Assembly (NCBI RefSeq): GCF_016906535.1
Contig: NC_057375.1
Span: forward strand, 2,294,001 to 2,358,000
Reading direction: 5' to 3'
Origin: Rhizoctonia solani
Lineage: Eukaryota; Basidiomycota; Agaricomycetes; Cantharellales; Ceratobasidiaceae
Length of the DNA: 64,000 nucleotides
Below, piece by piece: positions 9,651-18,887 of this stretch; position 1 is the first letter of the stretch, and every line of letters starts with the position of its first letter. The notes beneath the pieces are model-generated. The model had not been told where the DNA came from and did not search any database. It saw only the letters and a list, made by a program, of their open reading frames with translations. The position numbers and the translations under genes were made by a program.

Positions 9651-9840
9651 TGACTAAGCTTAGTCAGCTGAACTCTGATGAGTCAGCAACCAGATCACAT
9701 GATCAACTCATTGATAACAAATCAAGTATGACTAAGCATGATGACAAATGCTTAGTCAGCAACCAGGTCACATGATCAACTCATGAATGACAAATCAACT
9801 ATGACCAAGCATAATGACAAATGCTTAGTCATCAAGTACT
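9651..9840 (+). repeat. Array of TGACTAAGC hairpins, about 73-bp period
   Basis: The array opens with the perfect palindrome TGACTAAGCTTAGTCA (9651-9666). Two hairpins follow: arms 9729-9739 and 9748-9758 (perfect, 11 bp, loop GATGACAA), and arms 9802-9812 and 9821-9831 (one mismatch, loop AATGACAA). Between them CCAGRTCACATGATC occurs at 9690-9704 and 9763-9777, nearly identical to CCAGGTCACATGACC beside the LTR stem-loop. Repeated words of this kind are typical of initiator-binding iterons; that role here is inference. Confidence 0.6.
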
Positions 9841-10194
9841 ACCTGCACTGCCACAATCACATGATGATGGCTGTGCTTGATCTCCGGGTAAAACCAGGCC
9901 GGATTGGGGAATAGGATTACCACATATGGAAATTGGATGAGTCATACTTATATTGTGGCTGTGCATGCCAAGAGTATGAGTCATACTTAAGCGGTGTTCC
10001 ATGTGATCATGTGCTAAAAATAGAACCAACTCCGCCAAGACCTCACCTCACTGGTGTATTTCTTGGCATTTGATTGGCTAATCAAGCACTGCCACATGGT
10101 TCTTTGACTCATACTGCTTCTTGAGGCTGTGCTACGGTTCCAAGAGGCTGTGCTCCTATTTGAAATATGTATATAGACCCAAGTGATGCCCAGG

Positions 10195-10240
10195 TATATA
10201 AAGGGGTGGAACAAGCTGCTTAAAAAGCCAGCTTGATTTC
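10195..10240 (+). promoter_or_regulatory. Internal TATA box and predicted RNA start for the gag-like ORF
   Basis: TATATAAA at 10195-10202 is followed 34 bases later by CAGCTTGATTTC (10229-10240), the complement of the primer-binding site. The same 34-base spacing is seen in the LTRs of both chromovirus families. The predicted RNA would start near 10229, about 330 bases before the first ATG of ORF1. Confidence 0.6.
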
Positions 10241-10559
10241 CCTTGTCTTACAACCTATAGGGACAAGCAGGTGTTGCTACACCTCAAAAAGAGCAACTGC
10301 ATGATTTATTTGAAATTCAACTATCAACAACTGTCAACAAAGGATCTCCACTGATCCTTCTTTCTGATTAGTGATAAGAAGTACTGTCAGAGTCTTCTCA
10401 TCACTAGGACCCTAGGTGTCCACTGCTTTACTTGCAAATAGCTAAAGACTTCCTTTGTGGGTTGCGCTATTTGGCTTCTTACTGACTAAGATAGGTATAT
10501 CTTGGAACTTGCAAGTAATAGAGACTATTATAGTGCTCTATTTGGCCTTTTGCAACAAT

Positions 10560-11795
10560 ATGGGAATTCATAAGATGCAACCTAGGCGTGTATTTGGGAC
10601 TTTGCCCCAATTGGATAACCCTGAACATGATCATGTCATGGAGCTGACATCTCCTATGCAAGGCATGGAACAGGGACATCAGGAAGGAGTAGGAATTACC
10701 CCTTCTAAACAGGCTGACCAACCAGATATGGAATCATTTCAACTTGCCACAGCTAGGATCCTAGACCCTAGGCATGAGAATCCAGGGAATAACACACCCT
10801 TGGAGGACCCTGCCACCAGGGAAAAGGAAACCCCTTTGGTAGATGAGGCAACCAGGAATAAGACAGTGAAGGATTTTATTGAAGACTTCTTTGCCAAATT
10901 CCCTGAGGAAACTCAACCACCAAAAACTGAGGCAAACAGGAAACGGATTACTAATGACCACCTTACAAGTACCCAAAAGGTCTATGGATTCTTAATGGAA
11001 CTAGTAATGGGAGTCAAAAGGTTGGAGAAACATATTGACAACCATCTAAAGATGGAACAGGAAATGCTGGATCAAGGTATTTCTCAGGAAGTGATTGATC
11101 AATTGGATAAAATACTTCCCTTGTCTTCCCTCTGGGAGGCTGAGAACTACAGTGAATCCAATTCCAATAAATCAGGGTCTACTGAAATCCAATGTGAGGT
11201 GTGTGGGAGAACAAACCACTCTACTGAAGAACATAGGAAATCACGTGACCCTAGGGCAAAGGGCAATAAAGGGTCTGACAAGCGGAAAGATAAGGGTCCT
11301 GGCAACCCAGGGTATAAAGGAAGGCATCCCATGCCTGGGAAGTCATCTCAAACCACCACTGGCACCACTACTTTCTTATCCATCCCCATTACCAAGACAT
11401 CATGCCTGCCATCAGAACAGAGACCAGGATCTCCAAGGCCACTGGAGATGCCACCTCTTACCACCTTGACAGATCCAGTGAGCACAGGACTGAGTTCCCT
11501 TGGTCCCAGGACAACCTGGATCAATGGGCACCCCCAGATCCATCCATGGGCTGGGACATGGGGAATGATCAACCCCCTATCACCAACATCTATGACTGGC
11601 ATAAGGTCATCACAAGATGTGACTCCTTCCAATGATCCAAGGCTTATGCCAAACTACTTGATCCCTCAGCAACCCTTGATTACATACCAATGGGTCAACA
11701 ATGGAAATGCTACTGGATTGGAAGAACCCTACGCTGTCCAACCAGGGGATACCTCCGCTGGGTTGGCAGTGAGCCACCAAAACAACCCAAACTAA
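10560..11795 (+). CDS. Gag-like ORF1 of the Rep element
   Basis: 411 residues from the ATG at 10560; the frame is open further upstream without another ATG. I do not recognise the family by sequence. The middle (about residues 125-210) is charged and predicted helical (TVKDFIEDFFAKFPEE, FLMELVMGVKRLEKHID). A zinc-knuckle-like motif follows, CEVCGRTNHSTEEH (CX2CX4HX4H, the last Cys replaced by His), then a basic stretch (KGNKGSDKRKDKGPG) and a proline/threonine-rich tail. Knuckle plus basic tail resembles a retroelement nucleocapsid, so a gag-like RNA- or DNA-binding role is likely but unproven. Its stop TAA (11793-11795) overlaps the ATG of ORF2. The nested chromovirus starts eight bases later. 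Confidence 0.7.
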   Translation: MGIHKMQPRRVFGTLPQLDNPEHDHVMELTSPMQGMEQGHQEGVGITPSKQADQPDMESFQLATARILDPRHENPGNNTPLEDPATREKETPLVDEATRNKTVKDFIEDFFAKFPEETQPPKTEANRKRITNDHLTSTQKVYGFLMELVMGVKRLEKHIDNHLKMEQEMLDQGISQEVIDQLDKILPLSSLWEAENYSESNSNKSGSTEIQCEVCGRTNHSTEEHRKSRDPRAKGNKGSDKRKDKGPGNPGYKGRHPMPGKSSQTTTGTTTFLSIPITKTSCLPSEQRPGSPRPLEMPPLTTLTDPVSTGLSSLGPRTTWINGHPQIHPWAGTWGMINPLSPTSMTGIRSSQDVTPSNDPRLMPNYLIPQQPLITYQWVNNGNATGLEEPYAVQPGDTSAGLAVSHQNNPN

Positions 11796-11802
11796 TGCAA
11801 AG

Positions 11803-12375
11803 TGTCCTAGACGTCTGTAAGGACGTTGAGGGCGCGGGCGCTTGTGGCTGTGTGGATGTACAATGGGTACTGCTTAAGGCGGCAAAGTCTACCCTACAAC
11901 GTCTAACTACTAAACTACGGCGACCAAGGCCTTATGGGCGTTGGCAGGCTACGTATGTACAGCGGAGGCAACGCTTAAGGCGTTGTAGTGTTACTTAGTG
12001 ATCTGGCTGTAAGGCCTTGTACAAGTGGAGATGCGACAAGAGGTAATCAACCTGGGTGTTACCATGGTTGGTTGGCCTCCTTATATATTCTACAGACAAG
12101 CTATTTACAAAAACATTATATGTAATACCGTATCAAATAAGAACCCCGCTCCGCAGTTGGCCTTACTCATGCATACGTGTCACTGACGTGTCATACTGAT
12201 GTCATCAGGTGGAGGTGGCTACGTGTGCTGAGGTAAGCGCGGATGGGGACGTGGCTTGGCGCTTAGCGTATGATATAAGCGCCAATGTCACGTGATTGAA
12301 AATGTTCTCCAATTGCCTTTGTTTAAATTCGAGAAATTGGGAATAAATTCCCTGGTATCGATTGTGTCTACGACA
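11803..12375 (-). repeat. 3' LTR of the nested chromovirus
   Basis: 573 bp, TGTCCTAGAC to GTCTACGACA on the plus strand. The adjoining polypurine tract, read as CCCCCCTTTAAGGG on the plus strand, lies just inside it. It holds TAAGCGCC (12276-12283) and CACGTGAT (12289-12296). Confidence 0.95.
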
Positions 12376-12384
12376 CTGCCCCCC

Positions 12385-15300
12385 TTTAAGGGCCTTGGCA
12401 GCGCCAAGGGCCTTCTTTTTCATCTCTTTTTCATATTTTTCTAAAATTTTTTCAGCGTTTTTTAAGTTTTCTCAAGGTTCCCATGTATTCTCTTTGGATC
12501 CGTAGCCCTTCCATTTGACTCGGAAGAACCATTTTCCATCTCTTTCCTCGGCATTGGTGATTCCTTCTACTTCATATTCTTCCTCCCCCTCCACGGTGAC
12601 AGGTGGTGGGTGGTTTTCAAAGGCGCGCTTCTTGTCTCTCTTGACCTTAGATAGGAGCCCTATATAGAAGACATTGTGGATTCGCATGGTTGGAGGGAGT
12701 TCTAGACGGTAGGCTCGGTCGGAGATTTTCTCGATAACCTTAAATGGTCCTAGGCGTTGTTCCGTAAGTTTGGGACTCAAGGTTTTAAGGTTAACGTTCT
12801 TGGCGTCCAGCCAAGCTTCTTCTCCAATCTTGAATTCTGTTGGGCTTCCATCTTTCCCAGCCGTCATGCGTTGCTTAGATTGCCGGAGTGCCGATTCCAC
12901 TTCCTTCCATTGTGCCTCCATTGTCTGGGCAAGGTCATCTGCTTCTGGGACGTCCGTTGGTACATTTGATGGGGTTAAGGTGGGTTCCCATCCGTACAAG
13001 GCTTTGAAGGGGGTTTTTCCCGTGCTGCTATGTACGGCATTGTTGTACGCAAATTCTGCCATTGGGAGCCATTTAGTCCAGTCCCGTTGGTTAATCCCTG
13101 AGTAAGCCCTGAGGAAATGTTTGATGGAGGGGTTCACTCTTTCCGTTTGACCGTTGCTCTGAGGATGATAAGCCGAAGAGAAGTGAGGGTCTATTCCTAG
13201 GCGTTTGTATAGCGCTTTTAGGAATTTATTGTTGAAGACTCTTCCCCTATCCAAGATTGTTTTTTCAGGCATCCCGTGCTGTTTCCACACGTGTTCTAGG
13301 AATAGTTCCGCCAGTTCAGGTGCTTTGAGCTTTTTGGAGCATTTGACAAAAATCCCGTACTTGGTGAAGCTGTCAATGATAACCAGGATTGAGTTGCAAG
13401 TTCCGTCCTTGGGCAGGTCTACTATCATGTTGTAGGAGACATGTTGCCATGGTCTGTTAGGCAGCTCAAGGGGTTCAGGTGGTATTGACGCGTATTTGGG
13501 CTTCCTTATCCATTGACATGTTTCACAGGAGTCTACATGCCAGTATGTGTCAGCACAAATCCCAGGCCAATAGTAATTCCTTGATACCAACTCCAGGGTT
13601 CGTTGTCTTCCTGGATGTCCTGCCAAGGCGCTGTCGTGGAAAATGTGGAGTAGGTCTGTCCTTAGTGTTCCAACGTCAGGGACTACGATTTGTCCTTGGT
13701 AGAAGAGTAACCCGGCCTCCATCTTGTAATCTTTGAATGCGCGTTTGATGGAGGGGGGTGCTTTGGACTGGTTCTGTAGGAATTGGAGGATTTCCTCCAA
13801 GGATTTGTCTTGATCCAGGGACGCTTCAATTTGGCGCTGTAACTCCTTTTCCAGTGTGACCAGGGCAACGTTTGCAAACACAAGGTCCAGGAGCATGGTT
13901 TGGGCCGCAGGGGGGATATTGGCGTGATCCAATCGGCGTGAAAGGGCGTCCGGCTTTCCTGATTGCTTTCCGGGGCAATAGATGATCTGGAAATTGTACC
14001 CGGCTAGCAAGAGATGCCATTGTGCATGGCGACGGTTGAACGTCCTAGACTCCTTCCAATATTCTAAGTTCCTGTGGTTGGTAAAGACAGTGATGGGATG
14101 TAAGGTGCCTTCCAGGAAAATGCGCCAATACTCAAATGAGCGTATGATAGCAAGTAGTTCTTTGTCATGCGTATTGTAGTTCTGTTCCGCTCCCTTGAAT
14201 GATTCCGACAGAAATCCTAGTGGGTGTAGGCAACCGTCTTCCTGGCGTTGGCTTAATATGGAACCTAATGCTGCGCCGGAGGCGTCCGTTTCTAGGAAGT
14301 AGGGTCTTGTGGGGTTGGCGTGGCAAAGTACTGGCGCGTTGGTGATAGCATCCTTGAGGCTTTGGAATGCTTCTTGTTCCCTTGCTTCCCATTTCCAGGG
14401 TGTATCCTTCTTGACCAAGTTATGTAGTGGTCTGGCTAGGTGACTGAAGTTGGCAACAAATCTTCGGAGGAAGTTGGCAAACCCAAGGAAGGACTGGACC
14501 TCTTTGACTTTGGTAGGCGTGGGCCATTCTTGGACAGCCTGGATTTTGAGCTTATCCAGGCTAAAACCCTTATCAGATACAATGATTCCCAGATATTCTA
14601 CAGAGGTGACGTGGAATGTGCATTTGGACGCTTTACAGAACAATTGGTTATCCATTAGGCGCCGTAAGACCTCATGAACGTGCTTGGTGTGTGATGCGTC
14701 ATCCTTGGAGTAGATCAGGATGTCATCAAGGTATATGATGACGCATACATCTAGCAGATCCTTAAACAATTTGTTCATGAAGTGTTGGAAGGCGGCGGGA
14801 GCGTTGGTAAGGCCAAAGGTCATGACCAGGGATTCATAGAGGCTGTATTTGGTTTGGAATGCAGTTTTCCACTCATCACCTTCTTTAACTCGCACGTTGT
14901 TGTAACCCCATTGTAGATCTAGTTTGGTGAAGACCTTGGCGCCGCGGAGTTGGGCCATAAGGTCATCCGGACGGGGAAGCGGGTAAACGTTTTTCTTGGT
15001 GCAATTGTTAAGGCAACGGTAGTCAACAACCAAGCGACAGGATCCATCCTTTTTGGGGACAAATATTACAGGGGAACTGATGGAAGATTTGCTGGGGCGG
15101 ATCTTCCCAGCTTTCAACTCATCCCTGAGCCAGTCTTTGAGTGTGACGGACTCGGCGTCTGTCATGCTGTAAAGGGGGGAGTTAAGGGGACCTTCTTCCG
15201 TGAGTTCTATCCCAATGTTGTAATGCCGGTGAGGAGGAAGCTTGTTGAATTCTTCTTCTCCAAATACTTTGGCATATTGATGGTACTTGGGGGGTACTCC

Positions 15301-15804
15301 TTCAAGAGGGTTCTTATCTGCTTCTTCTTCCTTGGCAATGGCCACGCGTTCAGGGGTTGTACGAGGGAAAGAGAGGGTGCGTGTATTCCAATCAATCTCC
15401 GGATTGTGGGCATCCAACCATTTCAGTCCCAAGATAGCGGCGTGAGAACCTGTATTACATATAAGGAAGGTCTCTGTCATTTTCTTGCCATTGAGGGAGA
15501 AGGTCAGGATTGTCTTTTTCCAGATTTTGCCAGCCTGGGGGCTTGACCCATCGAGCATAGTGACGGTACAGGGAGTAGGGAGATCAATGAGTGGAAGGCG
15601 GAGTAGTTCCGCGGTACGGGGGTGAAGGAAGGATGATGTGGCGCCTGAATCAATCAGGACTTCTAGTGTTTCCGCTTGTTTCTCTGGCTTTATTGGAATA
15701 GTGAAAAGCGGTGTGATTCTATTGGTACTAGATATATTACAAAATTCCAAACAGATGCCAGAGTCCTTGGGGTCCTTGCGCGCGGCAGCAGGTACCCTTA
15801 CTCT
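12385..15804 (-). pseudogene. pol: Pol of the nested chromovirus (nearly intact, one stop near the C-terminus)
   Basis: The pol frame opens by -1 shift from gag at AGGAAAA (15804-15810). Protease DSGAT, RT with intact YLDD, RNase H (ETDAS), integrase zinc finger (FHDSALAGH) and DDE core, and chromodomain (WFFRVKWKGYGSKENTWEP) appear in order. A TGA at 12472-12474 directly after the chromodomain WEP interrupts the frame. The following codons still look coding (ENLKNAEKILEKYEKEMKKK), so it is probably CGA to TGA. Past that point the frame has no stop before the LTR and runs into it to about 12205. All catalytic domains precede the stop, so activity may survive. The true C-terminal end is uncertain. 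Confidence 0.85.
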
Positions 15805-17153
15805 TTTCCTGATTGGTACTCAGAGTCTTTGCCAATTTTGGCGGTTTCCTTGGCCTTCCCCTTATCCTCTTTTGGGGTAGCCTTCCATCCGGTCCAACAC
15901 TCGGCAAACTTGTGCCTGGGTTTGCCGCATTTGACACAGAGACCTTCTGCGCGGCGGCGGTTACATTCTTCCTCCGAGACGTAATTGGGATCGGAGGAAA
16001 GGGGGCCGGTTTTGGTGGCCTGTTGGCCGGTACTTGCCCCCCAATTGGGGGTGGAAGAAGTTTTACCAGACTTATTACCCTGTTGCGGGTGGCTGGCTTG
16101 CTCCTTGCAGAGGGCGTTGTCAATGATGAGGGCAGCATCTTGCAGCTCCCTCAGGGTACGGGGTTGCCTCTCCCTTGTGGCAATTTGTTTTCAAACTTCC
16201 CAGTGAAGTCCTTGCGCAAACTGACCGCGGAGTGTGGCATTGTTCCAATCAAGTTCCATTTGCAGCGTGCAGAACTTGGTAATATATTTGGCACATGTGC
16301 CGTTCTGAGTGAGGGAAGTAATTTTCCGCTCTGCTGCCCTGGTTGCGTCTGGATTGCCAAAGGCAGCCAGGAATTCGATTTTGAACTCATCCACGGTTTG
16401 AATGAGTGCGCGGTGGGACCCTAGTTGGTCCAGGTGGGGATGGGCCCAGGCCCCAGCTGCTTCCGTCATGTTCATCAACAGGAAGCTCAGGACCTCCATG
16501 TCCGAGGGGAACTGCCTCTGGTTGAGGCAAACCCAAGCCAACATACGGGTTAGCCATTGTTTGGCCTCCAAGCCAATTTTGCCTTTGAAGGCGTCTGGGT
16601 GGTCCACTTTTACTGTGGAGGGGGCTGGAGGCTGCGCTGGGGTAATGACAGGCGCTGGTGGAGGTCCCTGGGGAGCTGGAGCCGGTCCCAAAGGGAAGGA
16701 GGAGGAGGGATATGGGTTGAATAAGGAGAGGGGGTTGCGCCTTGGGGCCCCTGTGGAGATGATGGGGGCTGGGGCCCCAAGGAAGGGTTGAGCCTTGCCA
16801 ATAGGCTTGGCTTTGGGCGCGGCCCTGGGAGTTTCCTTGACCGCGGGGGGTTTTTGTTCTTCTGGGGTGTGAGGACCCCGGGCGTGTTGGAGCTGGGCAA
16901 GCCCATCCTTGACAGTATTGACCGTTTGCAAGATGTTCTTGACATTGGTTTGAACCTCTTGGCTAACTTCAGCTTGTTCCAAGAGGGTCCGCTCAATGCG
17001 GTTGACTTGGGATTGGAGTCCCCAGAGGAGGCGGATGACCCGCTCAAGGGATACTTCGCCGAGCTCAGGGGAGGTTGGCGGAAAAAGGGGTTCCAGCTGT
17101 CCCTGATCGACAGGGGAGCGGGCTCGAGAGGGTGGCCGGGAACGGGTTGCCAT
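15798..17153 (-). pseudogene. gag: Gag of the nested chromovirus with one in-frame stop
   Basis: Frame of 452 codons from the ATG at 17153-17151 to TAA at 15800-15798. A TGA at 16193-16191 follows LHWEV and replaces what is likely an arginine codon. The N-terminal half has a helical segment, then a Pro/Ala-rich linker, then the retrotransposon gag domain (AKQWLTRMLAWVCLNQRQF onward). After the stop the frame continues to a CCHC knuckle, CVKCGKPRHKFAEC. Without readthrough the product lacks the knuckle and the frameshift site, so Pol would not be made. Confidence 0.85.
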
Positions 17154-17626
17154 GGAGTGTGTGGGGTAAGACCGGCCAGCGTGGGTGGATGCCCAGGACA
17201 AAGAACGAGGGGGAGTGCGGGAGGTAATGGTGGAGAGTGTGGTGGGGACTAGTAGATGCCTATATCAGGACTTATGAGCGCTTTATTACTTGATTGCTAA
17301 GACCTTGCGTCAAACAACCTAGCATTGAACAGTAGGAATTACTAATCACAGCCGTGGGCGGGCGTGATGTAGAACCAAATTTCTGCAAGCGGGTGTATCT
17401 GCTGTCTAGGTCCGCTGGTAAATGGTGCGGCGACCGGGGGTATGCAGGCAATAGGGAATTCCTGCCTTATAGCAATTTGGTACTAGGAGGGGACAACGCT
17501 GGTTTGATTATTAACAGCAAAAGGCGATCCCGATCTCCGGTATTTCCCTTGTGCTAGTACAGGGTTCCTTCTTGTTGTTGAGCTAAGTGTGGTGGGTGCT
17601 GGTGGGCACGGTTTGCAACCAACTTA

Positions 17627-17639
17627 AGGTCGATTACCT
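17627..17639 (-). promoter_or_regulatory. Primer-binding site of the nested chromovirus, self-priming type
   Basis: Two bases inside the 5' LTR the minus strand reads AGGTAATCGACCT. It is the perfect complement of AGGTCGATTACCT in the LTR (17880-17892), which begins 34 bases after the TATATAA start at 17926. Confidence 0.75.
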
Positions 17640-17641
17640 AG

Positions 17642-18214
17642 TGTCCTAGACGTCTGTAAGGACGTTGAGGGCGCGGGCGCTTGTGGCTGTGTGGATGTAC
17701 AATGGGTACTGCTTAAGGCGGCAAAGTCTACCCTACGACGTCTAACTACTAAACTACAGCGACCAAGGCCTTATGGGCGTTGGCGGGCTACGTATGTACA
17801 GCGGAGGCAACGCTTAAGGTGTTGTAGTGTTACTTAGTGATCTGGCTGTAAGGCCTTGTACAAGTGGAGATGCAACAAGAGGTAATCGACCTGGGTGTTA
17901 CCATGGCCGGTTGGCCTCCTTATATATTCTACAGACAAGCTATTTACAAAAACATTATATGTAATACCGTATCAAATAAGAACCCCGCTCCGCAGTTGGC
18001 CTTACTCATGCATACGTGTCACTGACGTGTCATACTGATGTCATCAGGTGGAGGTGGCTACGTGTGCTGAGGTAAGCGCGGATGGGGACGTGGCTTGGCG
18101 CTTAGCGTATGATATAAGCGCCAATGTCACGTGATTGAAAATGTTCTCTGATTGCCTTTGTTTAAATTCGAGAAATTGGGAATAAATTCCCTGGTATTGA
18201 TTGTGTCTACGACA
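17642..18214 (-). repeat. 5' LTR of the nested chromovirus
   Basis: 573 bp. Minus-strand TATATAA at 17926-17920 and presumed RNA start at 17892. The U3 carries the CACGTGAT and TAAGCGCC pair with the same 5-base gap as the other family. Confidence 0.95.
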
Positions 18215-18887
18215 CAAAGTACCAAATTCTTTGTGTGTAGAGGTAATGTGGGTGCCTCTGTGGAGGATGTAGTAAGGGCCCCAGTGCTAAAGCACACAAG
18301 GAAGTTGGCAGAGTGGCATCTAGACATTGAGGAAATTGATCCTGAATGGTGGATACCAATCTCAACAGTAAGGGAATGGCTGGCTGCAGAAATTGAAAAC
18401 TGGAAAAACAAACTGCCATCAGGCTTAGGTGGCTATGTGGACAACCTCACTCCTGAGGATGTCTATTACATGATCCTAGAACGCAAAATGAGCATAGAGG
18501 ATCTACATGACTGGCTCAAACAATGGGCCATGCAAGCAGCTCAGAATGATCTGAGCAGAAGTATATCTAACTTAGCAATCCATGAACTAAGTGATGAAGG
18601 AGGACATGAGTCTGACCTTGAAAGTAACAAGGCCATGAACAAATGGAATCCCTTGGATTATGCTGATGGAATGTGATGAAATATGTAACATTCCATTAGT
18701 TACCTTACATTCTTCTCTTCTTCCTTTTCTTCCAATGTTTGATTCTTCTTAGTAACCATGTGTCTTATCTGATCTTCCAAGAATCATTTTATCTCTAAAT
18801 GCCAAATGGAGGAAGAGAAAGGATGCTTTTATTAAGACAGGAACCAGAACAGACAAGATAAGGAAAGACAAGACAAAGAGGAACTAT

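Larger units (their letters stand above)
11803..18214 (-). mobile_element. Second-family Ty3/gypsy chromovirus nested in the Rep element
   Basis: 6412 bp with 573-bp LTRs (11803-12375 and 17642-18214) and target duplication CAAAG (11798-11802 and 18215-18219). The order is the same as in the other chromovirus, but the LTR is unrelated at most positions and the proteins are clearly divergent. About ten LTR-LTR differences were seen by eye, almost all CpG transitions, so this is older than the 37414 copy. Gag and Pol each carry one in-frame TGA that fits CGA to TGA. It inserted four codons into ORF2 of the host element. Confidence 0.95.
11795..18676 (+). pseudogene. ORF2 of the Rep element, split by a nested chromovirus
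   Basis: The ATG at 11795-11797 overlaps the ORF1 stop as TAATG. Only eight bases of the ORF lie before the insertion; the rest resumes after the duplicated target at 18220 and runs to TGA at 18676. Before the insertion the ORF had 155 codons including the stop. The product is acidic and tryptophan-rich (HLDIEEIDPEWWIP, LHDWLKQWAMQAAQNDL) with no family I recognise. TAATG overlaps elsewhere support termination-coupled reinitiation, so ORF2 may have been translated from the ORF1 mRNA. In this copy it has lost its start and is presumably dead. Confidence 0.7.

Noticed and set aside
9651..9840. CRISPR array
   Set aside because: Only two to three imperfect repeats with hairpins, no spacers of even length, and a eukaryotic context.
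10455..10559. Start of ORF1 at the TTG codon at 10455
   Set aside because: The first ATG is at 10560, and the extra residues are hydrophobic and unlike the rest; a non-ATG start has no support.
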